A stretch of 64,000 nt of DNA from Geobacillus thermoleovorans. GTDB taxonomy: Bacteria > Bacillota > Bacilli > Bacillales > Anoxybacillaceae. Below, one piece after another: positions 16,026-24,923 of the stretch (positions are counted from its first letter, which is position 1; each line of letters starts with the position of its first letter). The notes below the pieces were generated by a model. The model saw only the letters and a list, made by a program, of their open reading frames with translations, did not search any database and was not told the origin of the DNA. A program made the position numbers and the translations under genes. The DNA lies in assembly GCF_001610955.1 (NCBI RefSeq), contig NZ_CP014335.1, positions 2,985,001 through 3,049,000 on the forward strand. The letters run 5' to 3'.

Positions 16026-17627
16026 TTATCTTTGCATGCCGCCAAAGGCATTCATCAAATACATGCTTTGTTGGTTGGCGCGCTGAATCGCCTCTTCCAT
16101 CGCTGTGAATTGGCGGTAGTAGCGGTCTTCAATCTGTTTCAGCCGATCTTGAAACCGGTCAATTTGGTCATTGATCTGGATTAAATCGCGCCCGATCGCA
16201 AACTGTTGGTTCGTCCAAACGGTTTTCCCCGCCTTTTGCTCGATTTTCCCGATCGTTTCCTTGATCGTATCGCGCAGGCGGCGGGCGATGCCTTTTTCCG
16301 CATCGGTCGCGCCGTCTTGGTTAAACAACTGATAGACGGCATCCGGATTTTCCTTGATTTTCTCCCGCAGCTTCGTTTCGTCAATGATCAACTTCCCACC
16401 GTCTAGGTAATTCGACGACGTCGTAATCCCGATTTGCGCGAGCTGCGAAAACCCGCTTGGGATGTTCGCCCCTTCGACTTTCGTGTACACATTCATCCGC
16501 ATTTTGCTGAGGGCGCTGGACAAAATCGAATCGCCGCGAAGCATCCCGCTCCGCGCCTTTTCTTCCCACAGCTCAATTTGCTTTTCCGTCATCGCTTCCT
16601 TTTGCTCGTCGGTAAGCGGCGGATAGTCGCGGTAGCGCTCTTCTTTCAGCTCGGCGTTGATTTTGGCGATTGTGTCGTTGTATTTGTCGACGAATGACTT
16701 GATCGAATTGAAAATGGCATCAACGTCCGTCGAGGCAGTCACGGTTACTTCGCTTGCGGTTGTTTGCTTTAATGTGTACTCATACCCGTTAATCTGAAAC
16801 ACATTCGTTGGACGTTCCGTTGGTAAACCGTTAATTGTAAACTGAGCGTTCTTTCCTTTTCTCCCCAACATGATCGTATTATTGCTCGGATCCTGTGTCG
16901 CAGCAGCAATATCACTGTCTTGAGGTAGCTTTAACACGTCAATCAAAAACCTGTCAGCTGTACCATCAATTACAATTTCAGCGCCTTCTGACGCATCGCC
17001 TGTATTTTTCGCCGTCAATGACACTCTGCCCGTTCGGCTATCGTAAAAAGCCACTACCCCGGCCTGAGAGCTATTAATTTTATTAATCAACGAGTTTAAT
17101 GAATCAACACTCGGATCAAATTGAATCGTTGTCCACTCGGTCGGCATCGTGCCATCGCTCTTAATCGCCTTAATGCGAATCTCCTTTGTCCCGCTGCTCA
17201 ACGTGTAGCCGTTATTTTTCGTGATGTTGCTATCTTGACTAAGCAGCGTTTGGGATGGATCGAAATTGGCATTGCCTACGGCAACAGCTCCATACATATA
17301 AGCATTCTCTGCCAATTGTGTCACTTTGATAGTTGATGTCAATTGGGAAGTAGAGCTAATGTTTCGAACAGAAACAGCCGCTTCATTCGAACTGATAACC
17401 GTCTGCTTCGTAAACGTCGCCTGCCGATAGATTCCATCAAAGATCGATGTATCTAACTCGCTGAGCAGCTTATTCATCTCTCGATAATCATCACGCTGCC
17501 ACTCGAGCAGCTGCTTTTTCTGCTTCAATTTATCAAGCGGCATCCGCTCCGCTTTCATCAAATCGCTGACGATTTTGTCAATGTCCATCCCGCTCGCGAG
17601 GCCGCTGATGCGCAACGTATTCGCCAT
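16026..17627 (-). CDS. fliD: Flagellar cap protein FliD
   Basis: A 533-residue filament cap (HAP2) that helps flagellin polymerise at the tip. FliD_N is at the start (ANTLRISGLASGMDIDKIVSDLMKAERMPLDKLKQKKQLLEWQRDDYREMN), FliD_C ends with coiled helices (KQIEDRYYRQFTAMEEAIQRANQQSMYLMNAFGG). GGTGGTGAG lies before the ATG. It is downstream of flaG and upstream of fliS-fliT in one unit. The middle of the gene (about 16.75-17.4 kb) is more AT-rich than its ends, consistent with exposed, variable domains. Confidence 0.95.
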   Translation of the reverse strand: MANTLRISGLASGMDIDKIVSDLMKAERMPLDKLKQKKQLLEWQRDDYREMNKLLSELDTSIFDGIYRQATFTKQTVISSNEAAVSVRNISSTSQLTSTIKVTQLAENAYMYGAVAVGNANFDPSQTLLSQDSNITKNNGYTLSSGTKEIRIKAIKSDGTMPTEWTTIQFDPSVDSLNSLINKINSSQAGVVAFYDSRTGRVSLTAKNTGDASEGAEIVIDGTADRFLIDVLKLPQDSDIAAATQDPSNNTIMLGRKGKNAQFTINGLPTERPTNVFQINGYEYTLKQTTASEVTVTASTDVDAIFNSIKSFVDKYNDTIAKINAELKEERYRDYPPLTDEQKEAMTEKQIELWEEKARSGMLRGDSILSSALSKMRMNVYTKVEGANIPSGFSQLAQIGITTSSNYLDGGKLIIDETKLREKIKENPDAVYQLFNQDGATDAEKGIARRLRDTIKETIGKIEQKAGKTVWTNQQFAIGRDLIQINDQIDRFQDRLKQIEDRYYRQFTAMEEAIQRANQQSMYLMNAFGGMQR

Positions 17628-17642
17628 TTCGACTCACCACCG

Positions 17643-17999
17643 TTAAATTTTTTTATCCACCAAAAGCCCGACAAACTCCATCATCGCCGCGTACATATCC
17701 AACAGCTTTTTCGGCGGAATTTCGCGGATCACCTCATGCGTCTTTTCATCGATTACTTGCACGTAATACTCATTCAGCTCCTTATGCAGCTCAAACCGAA
17801 CCGACGTATGGCTCGGCTGCACCAGCTCATTCAAGCCGTTGACCACTTTCTCCAATTTTTCTTCCGAAAGCGGCTGTGAAGGAGAAGAATCCTCTCCTTC
17901 TTGCGGGCGCGCCGCTGAAAGCTCGACGTCCCCCTTCGCCTGTTCACTTCGCATCGGTTCATAAGAAGGAAAAGAAGAAGACACCCGTTCAATCGTCAT
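17643..17999 (-). CDS. flaG: FlaG family protein (YvyC)
   Basis: 118 residues with the FlaG C-terminal core (LNELVQPSHTSVRFELHKELNEYYVQVIDEKTHEVIREIPPKKLLDMYAAMMEFVGLLVDKKI). FlaG proteins influence filament length; the mechanism is unclear. First gene of the flaG-fliD-fliS-fliT unit; AAAGGAGCGG precedes the ATG. A weak sigma-D-type -10 lies at 18038-18044. Confidence 0.9.
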   Translation of the reverse strand: MTIERVSSSFPSYEPMRSEQAKGDVELSAARPQEGEDSSPSQPLSEEKLEKVVNGLNELVQPSHTSVRFELHKELNEYYVQVIDEKTHEVIREIPPKKLLDMYAAMMEFVGLLVDKKI

Positions 18000-18037
18000 A
18001 CGGATCCGCTCCTTTGGTTGGACGATTTCTATTGTTT

Positions 18038-18064
18038 ATATCGGATGAAACATGGGAAGTGTGA
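18038..18064 (-). promoter_or_regulatory. Weak sigma-D-like promoter ahead of flaG
   Basis: TCCGATAT (18038-18045) on the minus strand matches the sigma-D -10 used elsewhere in this window; the -35 (TCAC at 18061-18064) is poor compared with TAAA. Position before flaG-fliD-fliS-fliT supports it. Confidence 0.5.
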
Positions 18065-18150
18065 AGGGGGGAAAGGAGAGAAATGCGGTGGGCAACGGAG
18101 AAAGAGTCCTTCTTGGAAAAATTGATGTATAATACAAGGTATCGAAAAGC

Positions 18151-18494
18151 AAAGGAGATGAGTACGTTGGGGTTGGAACATTTAGAGCAGTTTTTGAAAC
18201 AGAAGAAAGAAGAGAGGGAGCGAAAGCAAATCAGCTGAGGCATTCAAGAAGACCAATTCCCTCGAAGACAAAGACGACATCGAATACGCATGGAAAATCG
18301 TCACTCCCCCGCCAAACATCCGGTTTATTGATCTAAATGAAGATTCTTTTTCCGACGCTTTATTAGAGGTTCTTGCGCGTCGAGACGGACGGTTTTGTCG
18401 GGGGGAGGAAAATTTTGTTTTCACCAGTCTTGTAGATCTATGCGCGATAAACAACTTTACAATGCAATGCCAGCTTTCTCGCTTTAGCGGTTGA
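18151..18494 (+). pseudogene. Probable frameshifted small gene of unknown function
   Basis: AAAGGAG (18151-18157) precedes a TTG start at 18167 and a short frame LGLEHLEQFLKQKKEERERKQIS that stops at 18236-18238. The next frame, open from before 18228 to a TGA at 18492-18494, continues with coding-like residues (SAEAFKKTNSLEDKDDIEYA, then PPPNIRFIDLNEDSFSDALLEVL). A +1 shift near 18230 would join them into a protein of about 110 residues. The second frame runs 57 bases into the end of the convergent gene at 18438. A TATAAT at 18128-18133 may be its -10. I do not recognise the family. Confidence 0.5.
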
Positions 18495-18812
18495 TAACAT
18501 CGTTTTACTAGGGGAATCATGAATTTCGGCATGATATGGATTTCGTCGCGACGGACAATAAACAAGATGAGCGCCGATATCCATACAAAAACCGGCTTCA
18601 ACATAGACGACAGCCTTTACTTTTTCCACACCAAAACGGTCTTGAAACTTAGAAACGACCTCTTCCTCCGTGCGTCCACCGTCTCGGTCAACAGAAACCC
18701 CTCTCTTATCTTTGAACAAAGCAGATGATGGACGATTGTGCTCCTCATCCCATACAATGCTCGGAAAAACAGCCCTAAACAGCCTTTCTTCCCGTCCGAT
18801 CTCTGGTTTCAT
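18438..18812 (-). CDS. Unknown protein, third gene of a three-gene cassette
   Basis: About 124 residues from ATG 18810-18812 (MKPEIGREERLFRAVFPSIV). No signal peptide or membrane helix. Conserved-looking blocks: VSVDRDGGRTEEEVVSKF, a Cys/His-bearing stretch (FCMDIGAHLVYCPSRRNPYH) and AEIHDSPSKTMLS. It overlaps the preceding gene by about 38 bp and has no strong ribosome site, so it is probably translationally coupled. The Asp-Arg-Asp and His clusters could be catalytic, but I do not recognise the family. Confidence 0.65.
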   Translation of the reverse strand: MKPEIGREERLFRAVFPSIVWDEEHNRPSSALFKDKRGVSVDRDGGRTEEEVVSKFQDRFGVEKVKAVVYVEAGFCMDIGAHLVYCPSRRNPYHAEIHDSPSKTMLSTAKARKLALHCKVVYRA

Positions 18813-19371
18813 AAAAGTCAACAATGATTCGATTTATCTCCCGCACATCGTATGGGATCGATTTTTCCATTTCACGTCCATCTGCATATGACACAAAAAC
18901 ATCAATTTTGTTTTCAAAAAGTTCAAACTCCAAGTAATCTCCATTTTCTTTTTCAAACTCAAGCTGAATGCTATCTCGTGCTGTGGGGAACAGCTTCGGC
19001 TGCTTAATGATCGTGTGAATCACACTGAAGACCTTCTCAATCAATTTATCGGAAAATGAATCCGCGCCATTTCCATTCCAATCGTTCCCCAGTTCTCTGA
19101 TGGCTTGCAGTTTGGCTATGTTTTCTGCCTTTCGCACTTGGTCATAAATAAAGGGAGTCACCCGTCCAAAAGAATGCTCATTTCGCCATATCACCGTTTT
19201 CATCGGTGTTGCTGTTTCCTCAACATGGGGCAACCAAACATGTTCCTCTCCCACTGTTTCCCGAATCAATGGTTCCGAAACGGGGAAACGGGCACGGACA
19301 GCTTGGGTTTTCGGCAAACGAAAATACTCGTCGATTCCAGTAGATGAAGACTTCTCTGCGCGTAAAATCAT
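18775..19371 (-). CDS. Unknown protein, second gene of the cassette
   Basis: 198 soluble residues. The C-terminal half looks globular and conserved: LQAIRELGNDWNGNGADSFS, VFSVIHTIIKQPKLFPTARD, IQLEFEKENGDYLEFELFEN, then a coil ending in NRIIVDFYETRDRTG. The NDWNGNGA...F pattern followed by LPTPRDTIQLEYE-like strands recurs in small uncharacterised bacterial cassette proteins, but I can name no function. Its ATG overlaps the stop of the gene before by 4 bp. Confidence 0.7.
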   Translation of the reverse strand: MILRAEKSSSTGIDEYFRLPKTQAVRARFPVSEPLIRETVGEEHVWLPHVEETATPMKTVIWRNEHSFGRVTPFIYDQVRKAENIAKLQAIRELGNDWNGNGADSFSDKLIEKVFSVIHTIIKQPKLFPTARDSIQLEFEKENGDYLEFELFENKIDVFVSYADGREMEKSIPYDVREINRIIVDFYETRDRTGRKAV

Positions 19372-19715
19372 CGCTGTGTCCCCTCGTTCCGAATTTGTTC
19401 CAACATCATAATATGCTCACCCAGCCACTCGTGAAAAAGTTTCGCGGTCTCCAAATTCATCACAACCCCAGTTGACACATAGCGGATAATATTTTCTTCA
19501 TGGTCAGGGGGCCGTACATCCGTCTTTCTTGCTGGCTGTCCTGTTCCTTCAAACACGTATGTTTCCTCGTAAGGCAAGGGACGGCGTTCAAAATAAAAGT
19601 TCACAACAATCTCCCCCTGCGGAGAAATTCCGCCGTGCGCCCCATTGACGTAGACAGGATTATAGTCATCAGCAAACAAGTATTTAAAATGAACGACCTT
19701 TTCTTTGCCAGACAT
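19368..19715 (-). CDS. Unknown DUF3467-like protein, first gene of the cassette
   Basis: 115 residues from ATG 19713-19715, preceded by GGAGGTTGTATA. Pattern of strands then a helix: HFKYLFADDYNPVYVNGAHG, GEIVVNFYFERRPLP, and GVVMNLETAKLFHEWLGEHI. It resembles DUF3467-type small proteins, in which a similar 'MS...A..L...L...I' helix follows a beta sheet; this is inference from memory. Overlapping ends with the next gene (ATGA) show one transcript. Confidence 0.65.
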   Translation of the reverse strand: MSGKEKVVHFKYLFADDYNPVYVNGAHGGISPQGEIVVNFYFERRPLPYEETYVFEGTGQPARKTDVRPPDHEENIIRYVSTGVVMNLETAKLFHEWLGEHIMMLEQIRNEGTQR

Positions 19716-19748
19716 TATACAACCTCCACGCAACAGTCTTTATTTTCA

Positions 19749-19940
19749 TTATGACATGACATACGTTTTGAAATAAGCAAGATATAACCTGAGGCTAAAA
19801 TCCTTAACGATAGCTAAATCATGAAACTGTATTTTTATTTTCTCCATTTCTATAGAAATCTCCTGCCGTGATAACCAGTAAGACTCAGAAAGCTGTTTCC
19901 GCAAAATAAAAACGAGCATGAAAAGGCTGGTGAAAGACAA
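19749..19940 (-). pseudogene. Small unrecognised frame, possibly degraded
   Basis: A 63-codon frame beginning at a TTG, hydrophobic at first, then charged (LSRQEISIEMEKIKIQFHDL). No ribosome site for the TTG; a better start (ATG with GGGGAA just ahead, near 19940) is in another frame and stops after 19 codons. It may be a decayed partner of the gene at 19950. Low support. Confidence 0.25.
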
Positions 19941-19949
19941 TCATTTCCC

Positions 19950-20255
19950 CTAAACCGATGGTTCACGAGCACAAAGAAGAGCAATATGATAAGGGCATTC
20001 TCTTCCCCGAGCCCCAATAAAATATCGCTCCTCTACCTCAATTCGCTCGTTGCTGGTGTGAAAAATATACAACTCTTTTTCCGGAAACGTCCGATGTTGT
20101 TGCTTATAGCTGCTCCATGCCTCAGATACATGTTCATAACAGCCGACCACCGCCATGTCTTCAATCATGCGCTTACCATGTTGAGAGCAGGCGGAGACGG
20201 CTTCCACTAAAACAAATTGGTTCGGGTATGTTTGGCGGATTTCTGCCCACCTCAT
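19950..20255 (-). CDS. Conserved hypothetical protein
   Basis: 101 residues: MRWAEIRQTYPNQFVLVEAV, then YEHVSEAWSSYKQQHRTFPE, ELYIFHTSNERIEVEERYF. This WxEIxxxYPxxWVLL...ELYVxHTS pattern belongs to a small uncharacterised family found in many bacteria and cyanobacteria, often beside a retropepsin-like aspartyl protease. No intact protease is visible next to it. GAGGAGCG precedes the ATG. Confidence 0.75.
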   Translation of the reverse strand: MRWAEIRQTYPNQFVLVEAVSACSQHGKRMIEDMAVVGCYEHVSEAWSSYKQQHRTFPEKELYIFHTSNERIEVEERYFIGARGRECPYHIALLCAREPSV

Positions 20256-20271
20256 CGTTTTTCGCTCCTCG

Positions 20272-21453
20272 TTATTTTCGATAAAAGGAGAGCACTTTGT
20301 TTACCCCTTCAATAACCGTTCTGATATCATATTCACTCATTTTTGGAAAAAGAGGAATGGTTAACGCCGTTTCATACCATTTTTCCGCAACTGGACAAAT
20401 TCCTTTTTTATACCCTAATTTTTGATAATAAGGGTGAAAATAAACCGGGATGTAGTGAACATGCACTCCAATATTTTCTGCCCGCAACGCTTCAAATATC
20501 TCTTTACGCCCAACCCGGAAATGCTCCAATTGCAACTGAAGCACATATAAATGCCAGCTAGAGTCAACATATGGAAGTTGATAAGGAATGCGTACACCAG
20601 GAACGTTAGAAAACGCCTCATTATATATCGCAGCAATTTCTCGCCGTTTCTGCACAAATGCATCAAGCTTTGTCAACTGGCTGAGCCCAAGCGCTGCTTG
20701 CAAATCCGTCATTCGGTAATTGTAGCCGAGATCCACCATCTCATAATACCAAGGCCCTTCATCATTGTTTACATTTTCTGTTATAATCCCATGCGTACGA
20801 AAGCGTTTTAATTTATGATAATACTCCTCATCGTCAGTGACAATAATCCCTCCCTCACCAGTCGTAATATGCTTGACAGGATGAAAGCTGAACATCGTCA
20901 TATCGGCCAACGAGCCTACTTTCTTTCCTTTATAACACGAACCTAGAGAATGAGCTGCATCTTCGATGAAGACGAGACCATATTTTCTGGCGATTTCCCG
21001 AATTGGATCTAAATCGGCAGGCTGGCCTGTAAAATCAACGGCAATAATCGCCTTCGTGCGCGAAGTGATGGCCTTCTCAATCCGGCTTGGATCGATATTG
21101 TACGTTTTTTCGTCAATATCCACAAACACAGGTGTTCCGCCAACATACAGAACACAGTTGGCGCTGGCTGCGAAGGTAATCGGGGTCGTAATCACCTCAT
21201 CTCCCCGAGAGATGCCAGCGGCAAAGCAAGCGCCATGTAAAGCGGCTGTTCCATTGGCAAATGCCACTGCGTATTTTGCGCCGGCGTATCGGGCGATCGC
21301 TTCTTCAAATTGCTGAATTTTCGGCCCTTGTGTAATAAAAGGGCTTCTTAATGTCTCCACCACCGCTTCAATATCATCCTCATCAATCCATTGCTGTCCG
21401 TAAGATAAAAAAGATTCACGCACAGGAGTCCCCCCATGGATGGCTAACTTCAT
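20272..21453 (-). CDS. pseC: PseC-type sugar aminotransferase
   Basis: 393 residues, DegT/DnrJ/EryC1 family, PLP-dependent. The expected reaction is transfer of an amino group to C4 of the UDP-4-keto-6-deoxy-AltNAc made by PseB. Signatures: ITQGPKIQQFEEAIARYAGAKYAVAFANGTAALH, the PLP pocket FIEDAAHSLGS, and the Schiff-base lysine in HPVKHITTGEGG. Last gene of the glycosylation island. PglE or a perosamine-type aminotransferase is possible, but pseI, pseG, pseF and pseB in the same run support PseC. Confidence 0.88.
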   Translation of the reverse strand: MKLAIHGGTPVRESFLSYGQQWIDEDDIEAVVETLRSPFITQGPKIQQFEEAIARYAGAKYAVAFANGTAALHGACFAAGISRGDEVITTPITFAASANCVLYVGGTPVFVDIDEKTYNIDPSRIEKAITSRTKAIIAVDFTGQPADLDPIREIARKYGLVFIEDAAHSLGSCYKGKKVGSLADMTMFSFHPVKHITTGEGGIIVTDDEEYYHKLKRFRTHGIITENVNNDEGPWYYEMVDLGYNYRMTDLQAALGLSQLTKLDAFVQKRREIAAIYNEAFSNVPGVRIPYQLPYVDSSWHLYVLQLQLEHFRVGRKEIFEALRAENIGVHVHYIPVYFHPYYQKLGYKKGICPVAEKWYETALTIPLFPKMSEYDIRTVIEGVNKVLSFYRK

Positions 21454-21497
21454 GCTTCATTTCCTCCTTGACATCTCGACGAAGAAAAGCCACCCGA

Positions 21498-22445
21498 CTA
21501 CATCAGGCGGCTCGTTTTGATCCATTCTTCCGTCTTTTGAATCCCTTCTTCAAGAGACACTTTCGGTTCCCAGCCTAACAGCCGTTTGGCTTTCTCATAA
21601 TTGCATAACAACTTCTGAATCTCACTCTGTGGATGAATATGGGGAACATGCTCAATCTGCTTTTCATCGCCCACAATGAGCTTAGCTAGATCATTAATCG
21701 AAATGTCTCTGCCTAATCCAGCGTTTAAGATTTCCCCATTCACCTTATCGGAGTAACCCGCCTGAACAACGAACTGCGCACAATCATCCACATACAATAA
21801 ATCACGTGTTTGTGTACCATCGCCATAAATTTGCAATGGTTCACCCGTCAGTTTTTTCCGGATAAAGATGGCCACAACCCCACCTTCACCGTTTGTTTTT
21901 TGGTAAGGTCCGTAGGTGTTAAACGGCCGGACAACTACTACAGGCAGTTGATAGGCATAAAAATACGACAGCACCATATTTTCCGCCGCAATTTTCGCCC
22001 CAGCATACGGCGAAGCCGGCTTTGTCGGGTGAGTTTCGGCAATCCCTGTTTCATGATAGCAACGGTCATACACCATGCATGTGCTCATAAAAACCAATTT
22101 GGTTCGATGCTTCCGACATTGTTCAAGGAGATAAAACGTTCCAATCGTATCGTTGTAAAACGTTGTTCTTGGATCATCAATGGAATCTTGCACATTAATC
22201 GACGCCGCTAAATGGTAACAAAGATCATATGTATGTTCACGAAAAAGCTGTGCAAGCAAACGTTCGTCTTTGATATCCCCGACGATGAACTGCTTCAAAT
22301 TCGGATGATGGCGAAACTCGGAAATATTTTCTTCCCGCCCATTCGAAAGGTCGTCAAGAATCCAGACATCATGCCCATCGTCAAGCAGCCGTTTCGCCAC
22401 GGCGCGTCCAATAAACCCTGCACCGCCTGTTAATAGTATTCTCAT
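21498..22445 (-). CDS. NAD-dependent sugar epimerase/dehydratase (extended SDR)
   Basis: 315 residues from MRILLTGGAGFIG. Glycine-rich NAD site TGGAGFIG, acidic turn WILDDLSNG, catalytic YAGAK with STCMVYD, and a substrate loop RPFNTYGP with GDGTQTRDLLYVDD. It looks like a UDP- or GDP-sugar 4-epimerase or dehydratase. It is not the PseB dehydratase, which is at 34886. Between pseC and pseI, so it may make a branch of the nucleotide sugar or a different sugar for the glycan. Substrate cannot be told. Confidence 0.8.
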   Translation of the reverse strand: MRILLTGGAGFIGRAVAKRLLDDGHDVWILDDLSNGREENISEFRHHPNLKQFIVGDIKDERLLAQLFREHTYDLCYHLAASINVQDSIDDPRTTFYNDTIGTFYLLEQCRKHRTKLVFMSTCMVYDRCYHETGIAETHPTKPASPYAGAKIAAENMVLSYFYAYQLPVVVVRPFNTYGPYQKTNGEGGVVAIFIRKKLTGEPLQIYGDGTQTRDLLYVDDCAQFVVQAGYSDKVNGEILNAGLGRDISINDLAKLIVGDEKQIEHVPHIHPQSEIQKLLCNYEKAKRLLGWEPKVSLEEGIQKTEEWIKTSRLM

Positions 22446-22457
22446 CTCGATCACCTC

Positions 22458-23513
22458 TTACAATAATAAATCCCATGTCACCGGCGTTCCTTTTTTTACG
22501 TCACGTTTCACTGTTTTTCCAAGCAGCTGGTCGAAATATTTCGGCGGCAATCCATTGCCAGGACGAATCGCGCGGACGTTTTCCTTCGTCAACGTCTCGC
22601 CTGCCTTCATATCTCGCACAATGTATAACGATCGCCGATGTTTCAATGATGCTTTCTCCGCTTTCGTAGGGCCATATTGAACTCCACCGATGCTTTGCCA
22701 TGCCCGTTCCGTTTCGATCACTAATGCGGCCATTTCATGCGGTTCCATTGAAAATGCTGCATCCACTCCTCCTTCTGCGCGCGAAAGGGTAAAATGTTTT
22801 TCAATGACAGTGGCTCCGAGCGCAACAGCGGCGACACTGACCCCAATGCCCATCGTATGGTCGGACAACCCTACTTGACATTGAAACAGCTCTCTCATAT
22901 GCGGAATAGTGGCCAAATGTGAGTTCTCTGGCGTCGCGGGATATGTGCTTGTACATTTTAATAAAATCAGGTCGTGGCATCCCGATTCCCTTGCTGCTCT
23001 GACCGTTTCGTCCAACTCCGCCGCTGTTGCCATTCCTGTTGAAATGATCAATGGTTTCCCCGTCTCGGCAACCTTGCGGATTAAAGGCAAATCCGTGTTT
23101 TCAAACGAGGCGATTTTATAGGCTGGAACATTTAGTTCCTCTAAAAACTCAACGGCCGTTTCATCAAAAGGGGTGCTGAACGCAATAAGCCCTAATTCTT
23201 TACAGCGCTGAAAAATCGGCTCATGCCATTCCCAAGGCGTGTAAGCTTCCTGATAGAGCTTATAAAGCGAATTCCCCTGCCAAAGGTTATCGGGGTCATC
23301 AATAAAAAAATCTCCCTCGTCCATATCGAGCGTCATTGTATCCGCCGTATACGTCTGCAATTTCACCGCATCGACGCCTGCCCGCGCTGCTGCTTCCACG
23401 ATGGCTAACGCTCTCTCCAACGATTGATTATGGTTACCGGACATTTCCGCAATAATAAACGGTTTATGATTCGGCCCAATAAGACGATGGCCAATTTGAA
23501 TGTCTTTGATCAA
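22458..23513 (-). CDS. pseI: Pseudaminic acid synthase (NeuB family)
   Basis: 351 residues. The NeuB barrel (FIIAEMSGNHNQSLERALAI, DAVKLQTYTADT, ISTGMATAAELDE, LSDHTMGIGVSVAAVALGATVIEKHFTL) condenses a 6-deoxy hexosamine with phosphoenolpyruvate; the C-terminal antifreeze-like SAF domain (SLYIVRDMKAGETLTKENVRAIRPGNGLPPK) closes the site. Directly after pseG (4-bp gap) and before the SDR. Legionaminic acid synthase is the main alternative; PseC/PseG/PseB context favours pseudaminic acid. Confidence 0.9.
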   Translation of the reverse strand: MIKDIQIGHRLIGPNHKPFIIAEMSGNHNQSLERALAIVEAAARAGVDAVKLQTYTADTMTLDMDEGDFFIDDPDNLWQGNSLYKLYQEAYTPWEWHEPIFQRCKELGLIAFSTPFDETAVEFLEELNVPAYKIASFENTDLPLIRKVAETGKPLIISTGMATAAELDETVRAARESGCHDLILLKCTSTYPATPENSHLATIPHMRELFQCQVGLSDHTMGIGVSVAAVALGATVIEKHFTLSRAEGGVDAAFSMEPHEMAALVIETERAWQSIGGVQYGPTKAEKASLKHRRSLYIVRDMKAGETLTKENVRAIRPGNGLPPKYFDQLLGKTVKRDVKKGTPVTWDLLL

Positions 23514-23517
23514 TGGA

Positions 23518-24567
23518 TCATCCCTCCAATAGCGCCTCCACGACCGGATGTACGATATATTCTTTTGTACTCCCTACCAATTCGAGCGCTTTGCGGCTCA
23601 TGTGCTTCAGTTGTTCCCGTGAAGCAATCGCTCTATATACTATATCGGCATAATCAGCCGATTTTACATCTGCATGCCAACCTATATTCCAAACGGCTCC
23701 GTACGCGGCGGCGTCTTCCGTCGATCGCCTTTGGTTTTCCGCAACGATCGTCACCGCGGAAGGCAGGCCGAGAAAACAGCGTTCCCACATCGACGCGCCA
23801 CCAGCCCCAAGTGAAAAATCCGCCTTTGCCATCAGCTTGGCAAGGTAATCAATTTGACAATGGTAACGAAATCCCATTTCACGACAGAATTGTTCCACGC
23901 GAAAACGATTCAAATTGGCTTTCCCTACCACAACGTCAACTTCCACATCAAGAACATCCAACTCCTTGAAAGCATGCAGCGCTTTCTCTGTTTCATTCGT
24001 CGGATCGCTGCCGCCAAAAAACAGGAGTACCCGTTGCACTTGGCCACTACGAAGGCTTACGAATTTTTTGGCCTCATAAAATTCCGGCCGCAACAACATA
24101 TATTGAGGGCCTAACAATAGACGGCAGCCTAGCGGCACAAGTCCATTATACCGTTGCTGCGCATGTTGGTAATAGTTTTGATCCAACAAAACATCGCATT
24201 CATGAGGACGGTTCGCTAAATCATCAATCACCATCACATGGCTGACATAGGCTTTCACTTTTTCTTCCCAGCGGCGATCAAGCTCATAATGGTCGACAAT
24301 GAACCAATCTACCGACTGAAGGAATCGTCGAACCACATCAATCGTCCATTGTGCGTCCACTTCTTGTGACACAGGTCCATCATAAACAAGACGGAACACG
24401 GGAAACCCTCTGCTTTCCACCTCATCGCACAAATCCCCTGGGCCTACCCTCATCGCAAAATAAACGGCACAACCGACTTCTTTCAGCATCCTCGCCAATG
24501 CCAAACAGCGCATCACATGGCCGGTGCCGATCGCAAACGATGAGTCAACACGGAATAAAATATTCAT
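23518..24567 (-). CDS. pseG: PseG-type nucleotide-sugar hydrolase
   Basis: 349 residues, GT-B fold. N-terminal FRVDSSFAIGTGHVMRCLALARML is the PseG signature with the catalytic His; C-terminal LLFFGGSDPTNETEKAL and FSLGAGGASMWERCFLGLPS bind UDP. It should remove UDP from the 2,4-diamino sugar before PseI. Longer than many PseG proteins (about 280) but without room for a full fused PseH acetyltransferase. Confidence 0.9.
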   Translation of the reverse strand: MNILFRVDSSFAIGTGHVMRCLALARMLKEVGCAVYFAMRVGPGDLCDEVESRGFPVFRLVYDGPVSQEVDAQWTIDVVRRFLQSVDWFIVDHYELDRRWEEKVKAYVSHVMVIDDLANRPHECDVLLDQNYYQHAQQRYNGLVPLGCRLLLGPQYMLLRPEFYEAKKFVSLRSGQVQRVLLFFGGSDPTNETEKALHAFKELDVLDVEVDVVVGKANLNRFRVEQFCREMGFRYHCQIDYLAKLMAKADFSLGAGGASMWERCFLGLPSAVTIVAENQRRSTEDAAAYGAVWNIGWHADVKSADYADIVYRAIASREQLKHMSRKALELVGSTKEYIVHPVVEALLEG

Positions 24568-24594
24568 GATCCCATTCGCCTCTACCCATTCAAG

Positions 24595-24798
24595 TCATAA
24601 ATGCTTGTGATACATAACCGTTTCAATGATTTTTTCCGCTCTTGCCAGCCAAGTATGCTTTTCCATGACTTTCTTTCTTCCATTCTCAGCAATCTTCTGC
24701 AACGTTGCGTTATCATCTAAAAATGACTGTATCCTAGCATGAGGATATGGAGTAAAAGAGTACAAAAGAAGATCTTCTCCGTCCTTAAATTCACGTTC
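24595..24798 (-). pseudogene. C-terminal remnant of a glycosyltransferase
   Basis: The last 67 codons of a frame read EREFKDGEDLLLYSFTPYPH and IAENGRKKVMEKHTWLARAE, the typical end of a GT-B glycosyltransferase (family 4 or MurG-like). Everything upstream of 24798 in this frame is antisense to pseF or non-coding-like, and no start with a ribosome site exists, so only the tail survives. Confidence 0.65.
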
Positions 24799-24923
24799 CA
24801 AAAATAAAACTTGCAGCGAGATCTTGAATAAAATATCGAAGCACACCATACTGACTTTGCCCATTATAAAAGATAATCGTTTTATTTTGATGACCCATCG
24901 CTTCTCCTCCCCGAGTACACATG

